Below are positions 17,625-25,748 of a stretch of DNA of 64,000 nt, piece after piece (positions within the stretch are counted from its first letter, which is position 1; the number at the start of each line of letters is the position of its first letter). The notes below the pieces were generated by a model. That model saw nothing but the letters and a program-made list of their open reading frames with translations. It did no database searches and was not told where the DNA came from. The stretch is from NCBI GenBank assembly GCA_900752435.1, contig CAADVD010000018.1:1-64000 (forward strand). Direction: 5' to 3'. This stretch comes from Oscillospiraceae bacterium. GTDB taxonomy: Bacteria; Bacillota; Clostridia; Oscillospirales; Ruminococcaceae. The translations under genes were made by a program, and so were the position numbers.

Positions 17625-18641
17625 TTATTTCCAAATCGGCGTATGCCACAGCGGCAGTTCGATTCCCAAGCCCTGCTCTTTTGCACAACGATACGCATAA
17701 GCGCCCAATGCCAAGTCAAAAATCACCAGTCCAAATGCGTCAAACATAATTTTCTTGCCCGCTTGCTGGCGCAGTGATTTTTGACCTGTAACCAATTCTC
17801 CCAGTAAACCGAACAGCTTCGACGAATCCAAACGGCCTGCGCGATTCATGCGGAACAAGGACTGACCGCTGTACAGCACACCGCTTTCAAAATCGTCCAC
17901 CACAATATGGTCAAAGGCCGCAATGGCCTCCTCTTCAATTTCATGAAAACCGATGTGACAATACAAACTGCCATCTTTGAAGTCTTCTTTTCTCAAATAC
18001 GGATTTGGAGAAGCCGTTGCGCCAATGATGATGTCGCACTGCTCCCCCACATCGCCAGCAGAAGGAGACGACACCGTCTGAAAGCACACATTTGGAAACA
18101 AATGAAACAGCTCCTGCTTCAATGCTTCCGCTCTGCTGGATGTTCTGCCCCAAATGTACACACGCTTTAGCTGCGGCAAAGCATAACAAGCACCGATAAT
18201 CTGCTGTCTTGCCTGCACACCGGCCCCACAGCACAAAACGCTTTCTGCCTGCGGATCCGCCAAATATTTGAACGCGGTGGATGAGACGGCACCGGTACGC
18301 ATTGCGCTGATGACGGAACCTTCCATCATCGCCAGCGGCAAACCGGTCCGGGGGTCGCTGAGTGTCAGTACCGTATAGATGTGCGGCAAACCCTGCTGTT
18401 TATTGCGTGGATGATGCGTTGTCCATTTGATACCGGCTACATCATAGGGTTTGCCAATGTAAGCCGGCAGAGAATAAAACGCCTCGTCGGAATCTTCCTC
18501 CTGCAATTTGAGCGGAATTTCCTGTGCCGTTTTGGTTTCGCCGTTTTGATACAAGCGAAAAGCCTGTTCAATTTCACGCTGTGCAACGGCCATATCCGCA
18601 ATGCCTGTTTTCAGCACATCTTCCTGTGAAAGCCAGAGCAT
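17625..18641 (-). CDS. Ornithine cyclodeaminase/mu-crystallin family protein
   Basis: An NAD(P)-dependent enzyme of the ornithine cyclodeaminase/mu-crystallin/alanine dehydrogenase group, 338 aa. The N-terminal part has GIKWTTHHPRN and GLPLAMMEGSVISAMRTGAVS, and the nucleotide-binding loop is CCGAGVQARQQ. Family members deaminate ornithine to proline, reduce ketimines or act on N-substituted amino acids; motif reading does not separate these. It is inserted between the permease and ATPase genes of the importer, so it probably acts on the imported compound or its breakdown product. The ATG follows GGGGAGGAACCATTC. Confidence 0.8.
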   Translation of the reverse strand: MLWLSQEDVLKTGIADMAVAQREIEQAFRLYQNGETKTAQEIPLKLQEEDSDEAFYSLPAYIGKPYDVAGIKWTTHHPRNKQQGLPHIYTVLTLSDPRTGLPLAMMEGSVISAMRTGAVSSTAFKYLADPQAESVLCCGAGVQARQQIIGACYALPQLKRVYIWGRTSSRAEALKQELFHLFPNVCFQTVSSPSAGDVGEQCDIIIGATASPNPYLRKEDFKDGSLYCHIGFHEIEEEAIAAFDHIVVDDFESGVLYSGQSLFRMNRAGRLDSSKLFGLLGELVTGQKSLRQQAGKKIMFDAFGLVIFDLALGAYAYRCAKEQGLGIELPLWHTPIWK

Positions 18642-18661
18642 GAATGGTTCCTCCCCATTGA

Positions 18662-19516
18662 TTAAAAGTTGAGTTTCGGGTCCAACACATCGCGCAGCCA
18701 GTCACCCAGCATGTTGATGCCGATGATCACCAAAACAATGGCCAGCCCCGGAATGGTACACAGCCAAGAAGCAGAGGTAATGTAGTCGCGGCCATCGCCA
18801 ATCATATTTCCCCAAGTTGGTGTAGAAATGTTGGCACCCAGACCCAAAAAGCTCAAGGAAGCTTCCATCAAAATCATACGAGCCATCTGCAAAGTGGCGA
18901 TAATGATAACCGAATAAAAAGCATTCGGCAGAATGTGTTTAAAAAGCATACGCATATTGCTCACACCGATACAGCGAGCGGCGTCAATGTATTCCATCTC
19001 CTTAATGGTCAGCACATTGCTTCGCACCACGCGCGCATACTGCACCCAGCCAGTAATGGCCAGCACCAGTACAATGTTGACCAGACTCGGCCCCATGACG
19101 GCGACCATGACAATGGCGAGCAAAATGCTCGGCACAGCCAGTTGAATATCGGCCAAACGCATAATCACCGAATCCACCCAACCGCCAAAATAGCCGGATA
19201 CCAATCCCAAGGTAACGCCCAGCAAGCCGGCAATCACCACGGCGGCAATTCCTACGGTCAGTGAAACACGTCCGCCGTAAATTAAACGACTGAGCACATC
19301 GCGCCCTAGCTGATCTGTTCCCAGCGGATAAATGTTGCCGTCGTCGGCCGGAGTCAGAGAAGGTGCACGGAAATTGTTTTCCAATGACTGCTGCAGCGGG
19401 TCGTGCGGCGCAATCAGCGGTGCCGCCGCCACAATGATCACCACAGCCACAAACAAAACCGCTCCTACAATTCCGCGCCAGTTTCTTTTTAAGGTCTTTC
19501 CCAAAGAACGTTTCAT
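18662..19516 (-). CDS. Peptide-type ABC importer permease (DppC)
   Basis: An inner-membrane permease of 284 aa with an N-terminal membrane segment (OppC-N type) and about five more. The EAA loop reads MEYIDAARCIGVSNMRMLFKHILPN, typical of DppC/OppC, and PLGTDQLGRDVLSRLIYGGRVSL is the diagnostic N-terminal block. It pairs with the DppB-type permease encoded just upstream. Start ATG follows GAAGGGGAAATTCAA. Confidence 0.93.
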   Translation of the reverse strand: MKRSLGKTLKRNWRGIVGAVLFVAVVIIVAAAPLIAPHDPLQQSLENNFRAPSLTPADDGNIYPLGTDQLGRDVLSRLIYGGRVSLTVGIAAVVIAGLLGVTLGLVSGYFGGWVDSVIMRLADIQLAVPSILLAIVMVAVMGPSLVNIVLVLAITGWVQYARVVRSNVLTIKEMEYIDAARCIGVSNMRMLFKHILPNAFYSVIIIATLQMARMILMEASLSFLGLGANISTPTWGNMIGDGRDYITSASWLCTIPGLAIVLVIIGINMLGDWLRDVLDPKLNF

Positions 19517-19534
19517 TTGAATTTCCCCTTCCCG

Positions 19535-20452
19535 TCAATGATATTTGATTCTTGGATCAAATAAGGTATAACTCAAATCCACGACCAAATTGACCACGAC
19601 AAAAATAAAACTGATCACCAATACGCAAGCTTGTACCAATGGAAAATCACGGTTGTAGACCGCTTGAATCATCAAACGTCCGATACCCGGCCACGCAAAA
19701 ATCGTTTCGGTAACAACCGCACCGCCCAACATCGTACCAAACTCCATACCAATTACAGTCAATACCGGTACAAAAGCATTTTTGAGTGCATGCAGAAAAA
19801 CCACGCCCCATTTGGCAACACCCTTCGCACGAGCGGTTCGGATGTAGTCCTGACTCATCACATCCAGCAGAGAGGAACGCATCAAACGGGTGATGGTTGC
19901 GGCCGGATAAGCAGCTAGGGCAATTGAGGGTAAAATCATGGACATGATTCCGCTTCGTCCGGAGGTAGGGAAAATTTTGAGTGTAACGGAAAAAATCAAA
20001 ATCAGCAAAATACTCAGCCAGAATACAGGAATCGACTGTCCCAACATAACCAGCACATTGCTGACCATATCAAAAATCCCATTCCGTCTGACGGCGGCAA
20101 CAATACCAGCCAAAATACCAAGTACAGATGCAACCACAATTGCCAAAACAGCAAGCTCCAGAGTGGCCGGAATACGTTCCAGAATCAACCCCAGCGCCGG
20201 CTGCTTGTAATGCAGCGATGTGCCAAAATCCCCTTTGCACAGATCCAGCAAATACCGTCCGTACTGCACCAACAGCGGATCGTCATAGCCCAAAGATTCA
20301 CGCAGCTGCACCACCTGTTCCTCGGATGCTTCCGGCGGAAGCATCAAACGAACTGGGTCGCCGGAGATACGAATTAGAAAAAATACAATGGTTGCCGCTC
20401 CCAAAATGGAGATGACCGCACCGATTGCTCGTTTGATAATGTACTTCCCCAT
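19535..20452 (-). CDS. Peptide-type ABC importer permease (DppB)
   Basis: An inner-membrane permease of 305 aa with about six membrane segments. The N-terminal block MGKYIIKRAIGAVISILGA, the motif QYGRYLLDLCKGDFGTSL and the EAA loop DYIRTARAKGVAKWGVVFLHALKN are those of DppB/OppB. The ATG at 20452 follows GGAGGAACACTCG. It lies downstream of the binding-protein gene, separated by about 100 bases that contain a stable hairpin. Confidence 0.93.
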   Translation of the reverse strand: MGKYIIKRAIGAVISILGAATIVFFLIRISGDPVRLMLPPEASEEQVVQLRESLGYDDPLLVQYGRYLLDLCKGDFGTSLHYKQPALGLILERIPATLELAVLAIVVASVLGILAGIVAAVRRNGIFDMVSNVLVMLGQSIPVFWLSILLILIFSVTLKIFPTSGRSGIMSMILPSIALAAYPAATITRLMRSSLLDVMSQDYIRTARAKGVAKWGVVFLHALKNAFVPVLTVIGMEFGTMLGGAVVTETIFAWPGIGRLMIQAVYNRDFPLVQACVLVISFIFVVVNLVVDLSYTLFDPRIKYH

Positions 20453-20519
20453 CGAGTGTTCCTCCAATCTTCAGAGATGTATATTGCTGGAATTGATCAT
20501 TCAAGCAATATAAAGAAGT

Positions 20520-20543
20520 TCACTCTGCCTTTCGGCAGAGTGA
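20520..20543 (-). other. Intercistronic GAAA-tetraloop hairpin after the binding-protein gene
   Basis: On the minus strand TCACTCTGCC-GAAA-GGCAGAGTGA is a perfect 10-bp stem with a stable tetraloop, without a T-run. Such hairpins commonly protect the upstream message and so raise binding-protein output relative to the permeases (inference). Confidence 0.7.
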
Positions 20544-20557
20544 CCGCCAAAGAAAAT

Positions 20558-22093
20558 TTATTTTTCTTCTGCAAACTTCATGGATGCAACTGGGATGGCA
20601 TCATCGATGCGTCCTTCCCAAACAATGTCGTTGGAAACGCCCAAATATTTATTTTCCTGATACAGGAAAATACGAGGCGCGTCTTCCAATACAATTTTTT
20701 GAATGTCTGAATAAAGCTGTTCACGCTCTGCATCATCCATGCTGGAACGCGCTTGATCCAACATCGCGTCAACCTCAGGATTGTTGTATGTGGAATAGCT
20801 ATCGGAAGAATGCAGCACGGAATAGATAGCCGCGTCGGCATCCAAGGTGTTGGTACTGCTCCAACCTAAGAAGTACATCGCAGACTGCTCACCAGCCGGT
20901 ACAGAGGTACGATATACGGTGCTTTCCACCGGATTCACAGTAATGGTGATGCCCACTTCCGCCAACTGAGCGGCAACAGCCTGTGCCACATCGTCGCACT
21001 TGGTGTACCAATTGACCGAATCTAAGGTTGCCGAGAAGCCGTCCGGATAACCTGCCTCCGCCAACAACTGTTTGGCTTTTTCCGGATTGTATTCATAACC
21101 CTCCGGTTCTCCGTCATAACCAAAATCCTTCGGACCAATTAAGCTGGAAGTAACCACTGCCGTATCATTCAGAACATTTTTCACAATGGAATCCACATCC
21201 ACCGCATAATTGAGAGCCTGACGGACTTTCACGTTATCAAATGGCGCTTCGTCCGTTTTCAAACCAATGAAAACCGTATTGCCGCCGCGTTCCACTTCAG
21301 AAACACGAACCGAATCATCGGATTCCAAACGGGACAATTCTTCCGGCGGAACGGCCGCCACAATGTCAACCTCTCCGGTCAACAGAGCACTGATACGAGT
21401 GGAGCTCTCCGGAATGGAGCGCCAAGTAACTTTTTTCACTTCCGGTTCGCCATCCCAGTAATCTTCGTTGGCTTCCAAGACAACGCCATCGTCTTTTTCC
21501 CAGCTGACAAATTTATACGGACCCGTACCAACCGGATTCTGAGAAAATTCTTCCTGTCCTACTTCTTCCACGTATTTCGGCGGAACAATTTCTGTCGGAT
21601 AACGGCAGAACCGTGCCGGAATCAGCGGGTCCGGAATATTGGTATGCACGCGAACCGTGTAATCATCAACAATTTCCACACTCTCAACGGTTTTAATGTA
21701 ACTATAAGTAGGCGCGTTGTTATCCGGATTCAACACACGATCAATGGAATATTTTACTGCTTCCGCATTAAAATCCTCACCATTATGAAATTGAACTCCC
21801 TCACGCAATTTAAACTCCCAAGTGGTGTCATCAATCTGACTCCATTCGGTTGCCAAACCAGGTACCAGTTCCATATTTTCGTCGCGCATAATTAAACGGT
21901 CAAAAATATTGTCTACAACTTGCGCATTTTCCGTCAAGAAACCCGGATCCATACCAGTTACGTCATAGGCTCTGGCAATGACGATACTTTTATCATCGCT
22001 CGCTCCCTCAGATCCTCCGCCGCATCCTGCCAACGAAGCCACCAGCATGGTGGATGCCAAGACAACTGCCAATGCTTTTTTCAGTCGTTTCAT
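20558..22093 (-). CDS. Peptide/nickel-type ABC importer substrate-binding lipoprotein
   Basis: An extracytoplasmic solute-binding protein of family 5 (511 aa). It has a lipoprotein signal with lipobox SLAGC24 and then a glycine/serine linker. Family blocks include DPGFLTENAQVVDNIFDRL, WEFKLREGVQFHNGEDFNAEAVKYSIDR and RQALNYAVDVDSIV. It captures the substrate for DppBCDF. Family 5 members bind peptides, nickel, glutathione or opines; the adjacent ring-opening and deacylase-type enzymes suggest an amide-containing small molecule (inference). The ATG at 22093 follows GGGGAGTGTACAC. Confidence 0.9.
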   Translation of the reverse strand: MKRLKKALAVVLASTMLVASLAGCGGGSEGASDDKSIVIARAYDVTGMDPGFLTENAQVVDNIFDRLIMRDENMELVPGLATEWSQIDDTTWEFKLREGVQFHNGEDFNAEAVKYSIDRVLNPDNNAPTYSYIKTVESVEIVDDYTVRVHTNIPDPLIPARFCRYPTEIVPPKYVEEVGQEEFSQNPVGTGPYKFVSWEKDDGVVLEANEDYWDGEPEVKKVTWRSIPESSTRISALLTGEVDIVAAVPPEELSRLESDDSVRVSEVERGGNTVFIGLKTDEAPFDNVKVRQALNYAVDVDSIVKNVLNDTAVVTSSLIGPKDFGYDGEPEGYEYNPEKAKQLLAEAGYPDGFSATLDSVNWYTKCDDVAQAVAAQLAEVGITITVNPVESTVYRTSVPAGEQSAMYFLGWSSTNTLDADAAIYSVLHSSDSYSTYNNPEVDAMLDQARSSMDDAEREQLYSDIQKIVLEDAPRIFLYQENKYLGVSNDIVWEGRIDDAIPVASMKFAEEK

Positions 22094-22124
22094 GTGTACA
22101 CTCCCCATTCTAAAAAATTGATTT

Positions 22125-23111
22125 TTATTCAAGCCGGCCAATCATTACAGCATATTGGTTTTTCGTCACCAATGCGGCCGTATGAATGGACAACACGACT
22201 CCCTGTTCCACCGGACATACGATTCGATGATGCTCACCTGTCCGGATATCCTGCGTTTCCAGCAAAAGCTGTCCTTTGACAACCATTTCGCCGACCGAAA
22301 CGCTCCTTCGCAGCAGACCGCCGCGTTCAAAATACAACTCGGTGACCTGTGCAATTTCTGTTGCCTGCTGTGTTGTCGTCTGCACCGCATCCGTCATTCC
22401 CAAGAAAGCCATAATGCGGAACACTGCATCCAAATGATGCTGTACGGCCTGCTCCTGCCAAGATAAACTGCCGCCGTTTTCCAGCAAAATCCCCGGAATG
22501 CCAAGACGGGATAATCCGTTAATCATCATGCCGCTTTGTTCAGAGGAATTGACGTAAATGTATTCCGCCCCACAGCAATGTGCCGCCTGACTGGAAACGG
22601 AATCGGCATCCGTTCCGGTCTTTGCAATCATGGCAAACCGGCAAACATCCAAATATTGTCCTCCGCCATGCAAATCGATGACAAAGCTGGCGGTATGACG
22701 AATCAATTCCAATAAAAATTCACCGTACGCATAGCTCGCACTCGCCTGCTTCACCGTACCAAATACACGGTTTAGGTTGACCCCATCCAGAGGACTGGCG
22801 TTTTGCTGTGCTTCAAAAGCAGTTGGATTGACCATCGGAAGCACAACAACCGTTCCGGAAAAACAATTTTCCTGCAATTGCTCCAAGAATCGACAAGCCG
22901 CTTCCGGCCCATCGTATTCATCGCCGTGCATGCCGCCCTGCACCCATAAAACAGTGTCGCTCGGATTTCCTTTCACAATGGTCATTGGCAAAGTCAAAAC
23001 CATATCCTCATTTACCCGATATTCCAAACGGACAACTGTCCGTGAGCAGGCAGACAAAGTCTGGATGGCTGTGCAAAGCCTTTTCACCATCTCTGATGCT
23101 TGATTATTCAT
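22125..23111 (-). CDS. Aspartoacylase/succinylglutamate-desuccinylase family zinc hydrolase
   Basis: An M14-related zinc amidohydrolase (328 aa). Zinc ligands H62 and E65 lie in GGMHGDEYDG and H148 in IDLHGGG; NLNR (112-115) is the substrate carboxylate contact, and the catalytic acid is probably E211 in LLENGG. Family members remove acyl groups from N-acyl amino acids; this one could release an amino acid from the compound brought in by the neighbouring importer. The ATG overlaps the stop of the upstream gene (ATGAATAA), indicating coupled translation. Confidence is high for the family and low for the substrate. Confidence 0.82.
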   Translation of the reverse strand: MNNQASEMVKRLCTAIQTLSACSRTVVRLEYRVNEDMVLTLPMTIVKGNPSDTVLWVQGGMHGDEYDGPEAACRFLEQLQENCFSGTVVVLPMVNPTAFEAQQNASPLDGVNLNRVFGTVKQASASYAYGEFLLELIRHTASFVIDLHGGGQYLDVCRFAMIAKTGTDADSVSSQAAHCCGAEYIYVNSSEQSGMMINGLSRLGIPGILLENGGSLSWQEQAVQHHLDAVFRIMAFLGMTDAVQTTTQQATEIAQVTELYFERGGLLRRSVSVGEMVVKGQLLLETQDIRTGEHHRIVCPVEQGVVLSIHTAALVTKNQYAVMIGRLE

Positions 23112-23598
23112 CTTTGCCTGTCCATACATGATTCAAACCGCCGAGCGCCGCATCCATCTTCGACCACGGAATCGCCGAGTCAATCCAGTTTTGCATGGTA
23201 TCGATGGCTACCAAAGCTTTGGTAATCACCGTAATAAATTCCTCATAGGAAACCGGTGTGCAAGCCGCAAAGTAGTCCTGCAATTTCACCACCAAGGCTT
23301 CGGTGTGCGGCACATGCCACTTCACCAAACGGCTGGCATGACGGCCAAATTCTTCGGCAATAGCGAAGCAGATGGTTTCCAAAGAAGCTGACTGCTTTTG
23401 TGCCGCCGCGCGCATAGCCTGCATGGATTCGCCCAGCCAAAACAGGTTGAACGAGCAATACAGCGTACATGGCATATTGCCCATCGGCGGAAGCGTCAAC
23501 GCTTCCAGAGTTTCCATGTCTTCCGGTTTTTTTGCCCATACCGATTGAAAATAGGTTTCGATTTCCGCTAATATTTCAGCAGTTGTATAGTTGCTCAT
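23104..23598 (-). CDS. Uncharacterised protein of the hydantoinase operon
   Basis: I do not recognise this 164-aa protein. It is soluble and largely helical in appearance, without a signal peptide. The central part reads LPPMGNMPCTLYCSFNLFWLGESMQAM, followed by a conserved-looking FGRHASRLVKWHVPHTEALV. It lies between the DUF3830 gene and the hydrolase gene, with the hydrolase ATG overlapping its stop, so it probably acts with these enzymes as a subunit or an extra enzyme. The ATG at 23598 follows AGAGGAGTGATCGGA; its start overlaps the DUF3830 stop by a few bases less than one gene spacing. Confidence 0.65.
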   Translation of the reverse strand: MSNYTTAEILAEIETYFQSVWAKKPEDMETLEALTLPPMGNMPCTLYCSFNLFWLGESMQAMRAAAQKQSASLETICFAIAEEFGRHASRLVKWHVPHTEALVVKLQDYFAACTPVSYEEFITVITKALVAIDTMQNWIDSAIPWSKMDAALGGLNHVWTGKDE

Positions 23599-23611
23599 TC
23601 CGATCACTCCT

Positions 23612-23995
23612 CTAAAAATCCGTTTCTTCCAAAGCAATTACGCCTTTTTCTAAGATTTTATTGCCGACCTCTTTCAGCTCTTCCAAACCTTCCGTCACTT
23701 TTGCAAATACACTGACCTTGCCAAACGGTTTGGTATCGCCGTAAAAAATACAGATGGTCTGACGTCCTGGATAATAACCAATATCGCCCGGTTCCACATT
23801 CAGGATTTCATTTTCCGGTTCTGCATAAAACGGAACCATCACAATGATTTCCTGTCCGGCAAATTTGGCGTGTAATGCCTGTGAAGAAAACGGAGAGCAA
23901 TCGCTCATCGCTTTGCATATGTTGGGGGCTTTATCTTGTAAATATTCTGCTTTCATGGTTTTTCCCATGATTTGAATTTCAAATCCAGTTGCCAT
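23612..23995 (-). CDS. DUF3830 (cyclophilin-like) protein
   Basis: A small protein (127 aa) that resembles the DUF3830 cyclophilin-like fold: KAPNICKAMSDCSPFSSQALHAKFAGQEIIVMVP, then EPGDIGYYPGRQTICIFYGDTKPFG. Such proteins often accompany amidohydrolase and hydantoinase genes, but no biochemical role is settled. It has its own promoter in the 70-base gap after hyuB, so the second half of the operon can be transcribed separately. Start ATG follows AAAGGAGTGTTCCCAA. Confidence 0.7.
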   Translation of the reverse strand: MATGFEIQIMGKTMKAEYLQDKAPNICKAMSDCSPFSSQALHAKFAGQEIIVMVPFYAEPENEILNVEPGDIGYYPGRQTICIFYGDTKPFGKVSVFAKVTEGLEELKEVGNKILEKGVIALEETDF

Positions 23996-24024
23996 TTGGG
24001 AACACTCCTTTAAATCCTATTATT

Positions 24025-24056
24025 TTTATTAGAATAATATCACATAAAAATGAACA
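24025..24056 (-). promoter_or_regulatory. Internal promoter ahead of the DUF3830 gene
   Basis: In the gap after hyuB the minus strand reads TTGACA, a 17-base spacer and TATTAT. ATTATT...AATAAT surrounds the start region as a short inverted repeat. This allows the importer half of the operon to be expressed independently of hyuAB. Confidence 0.6.
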
Positions 24057-24065
24057 TGTCAATCA

Positions 24066-25745
24066 TTACTTTCCTAGTGATATTCCATAAATTTCCTTGG
24101 CTCTTTCTGGAGAAACCAGCTTTTCCTGCACATCACGCTTGATGCTCTGCGGATCACGCTCGTTCACGGAACCGTATCCGCCTCCACCAGCCGTGCTGAT
24201 GGAAATGATACTGCCGTCTTTGACTTTACCGGCAAACTTGGAAGAAAGCACCGTTGTGTTTCCCTCCGCATCCGTCAAACTACAGGAAGAAGTCGTTCCG
24301 CCTTCACCGCCGCACAATCCCCACGGTTTGATGTGACAGCGCTCCATGGAAATGGTGACATAAGCATCGTGATCCAATACTTTCAATTCGCGATGCAATC
24401 CGGCGCCGCCGCGGTATTTTCCTTCGCCGCCGTTGAGCGGAGCCAAGCTGTAATTCATCACTTGAATTGGGTATTCGGTCTCAATGACCTCCACCGGCGC
24501 ATTGCGGGTATTGGTCATGTTGCTGTGTACGCCGTCCATACCATCTTGATTGTACAGTGCACCCTGACCGCCGCCGTAGCATTCAATATAGCTGTAATAT
24601 TTTCCAGTTCTCGGGTGAATACCACCCACCGTCACCGCATTCATACTGCCGGAGCTTGCCGCGGGCACACGATGCGGAACAAACTGAGAAAACGCACCCA
24701 ATACCACATCCACCACACGCTGAGCAGTGTTCGCATTGGCACTGTTAACCGCGGCTGGAAACTTCGGATGAACAATCGAACCATGCGGCGTAATCACTTC
24801 GATTGGACGAAACGCCCCTTCATTGGACGGTACATCCGGATCACACACAGCCTTAAATGCATAGTAAACACAAGCCAATGTCACCGCTCGAGTCGAGTTA
24901 ATAGAACCCTGCACCTGCGGACTGGAACCGGTGAAATCCACCACGGCATGACCACCGTCAATGGTGATTTTGCAATGAATCGGAATTTGCTGTTCAGTTT
25001 GCCCGTCGCTTTCCAGATAATCTTCAAACTCCCAGCTGCCGTCCGGCAATTTTTGGAGTTCCTTTGTCATGCGCTGATTAGAATAATCCATCAAACCGTT
25101 CATGTAAGTCTGCATATGCTCCAATCCATACTTTTCATAGACTTCCACCAAGCGGCGTTCCCCCACGTTGCATCCGGCAAGCTGTGCCTGCAAGTCGCCT
25201 TCAAATTCATGCGGCGTGCGGACGTTGTGCTTGATGAACCCAACCAGCTCGTCGTTGAACACACCCTGCTTGCGCACTTTCATCGGCGGAATCCGAATGC
25301 CCTCCTGAAAAATTTCCGTTGCCTGAACCGGCAAACTGCCCGGCGTCATACCGCCGACATCCACATGGTGTGCCAAGTTTGCCACCAACGCCACCGGCTT
25401 GCCTTGGTAGAAAACCGGTGCCAGTACGCTGATATCCGGCAAGTGGGAACCGCTGACAAACGGATCGTTCACCATGATGGCGTCACCGGGCTGCATCTGC
25501 TCCGGCGGATAATATTCCAGCACCTTTTTCACCACAGCCGGCATCAATCCCAAATGGAGTGGGATGTGCTCTGCCTGGGCAACCAATCCGCCGTCAATGG
25601 TGTAAATACCGGAGGAACAGTCCCGTCTGTCCTTGATGTTGGTTGACAGCGCGGTACGGATGAGAGCCGCACCCATTTCTTCCGCAATCGACTGCAAGAC
25701 ATTTCGCATGACTTCCAGTGTAATGGGATCCACATGTTTTTCCAT
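24066..25745 (-). CDS. Hydantoinase/oxoprolinase subunit B (HyuB family)
   Basis: The B subunit (559 aa) of an ATP-dependent ring-opening amidohydrolase of the hydantoinase B/oxoprolinase family. Family blocks are DPITLEVMRNVLQSIAEEMG at the N-terminus, DRRDCSSGIYTIDG, MVNDPFVSGSHLPDI and SINSTRAVTLA, and the C-terminal GGEGGTTSS and SISTAGGGGYG. It acts as a heteromer with HyuA. Its ATG is preceded by GGAGGCTTAAGGG, which contains the hyuA stop. Substrates in this family include hydantoins, oxoproline and acetone (carboxylases), so the exact reaction is open. Confidence 0.9.
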   Translation of the reverse strand: MEKHVDPITLEVMRNVLQSIAEEMGAALIRTALSTNIKDRRDCSSGIYTIDGGLVAQAEHIPLHLGLMPAVVKKVLEYYPPEQMQPGDAIMVNDPFVSGSHLPDISVLAPVFYQGKPVALVANLAHHVDVGGMTPGSLPVQATEIFQEGIRIPPMKVRKQGVFNDELVGFIKHNVRTPHEFEGDLQAQLAGCNVGERRLVEVYEKYGLEHMQTYMNGLMDYSNQRMTKELQKLPDGSWEFEDYLESDGQTEQQIPIHCKITIDGGHAVVDFTGSSPQVQGSINSTRAVTLACVYYAFKAVCDPDVPSNEGAFRPIEVITPHGSIVHPKFPAAVNSANANTAQRVVDVVLGAFSQFVPHRVPAASSGSMNAVTVGGIHPRTGKYYSYIECYGGGQGALYNQDGMDGVHSNMTNTRNAPVEVIETEYPIQVMNYSLAPLNGGEGKYRGGAGLHRELKVLDHDAYVTISMERCHIKPWGLCGGEGGTTSSCSLTDAEGNTTVLSSKFAGKVKDGSIISISTAGGGGYGSVNERDPQSIKRDVQEKLVSPERAKEIYGISLGK

Positions 25746-25748
25746 CCC

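Noticed and set aside
24025..24056. Shared GACATGTTCAT between the DUF3830 promoter and the sulfate operon leader
   Set aside because: Only 11 bases in AT-rich gaps, at different positions relative to the promoters; too weak to claim.
24333..25646. Open frame of 437 codons antisense to hyuB
   Set aside because: No ribosome binding site, histidine- and arginine-rich shadow composition, and hyuB on the other strand matches its family throughout.
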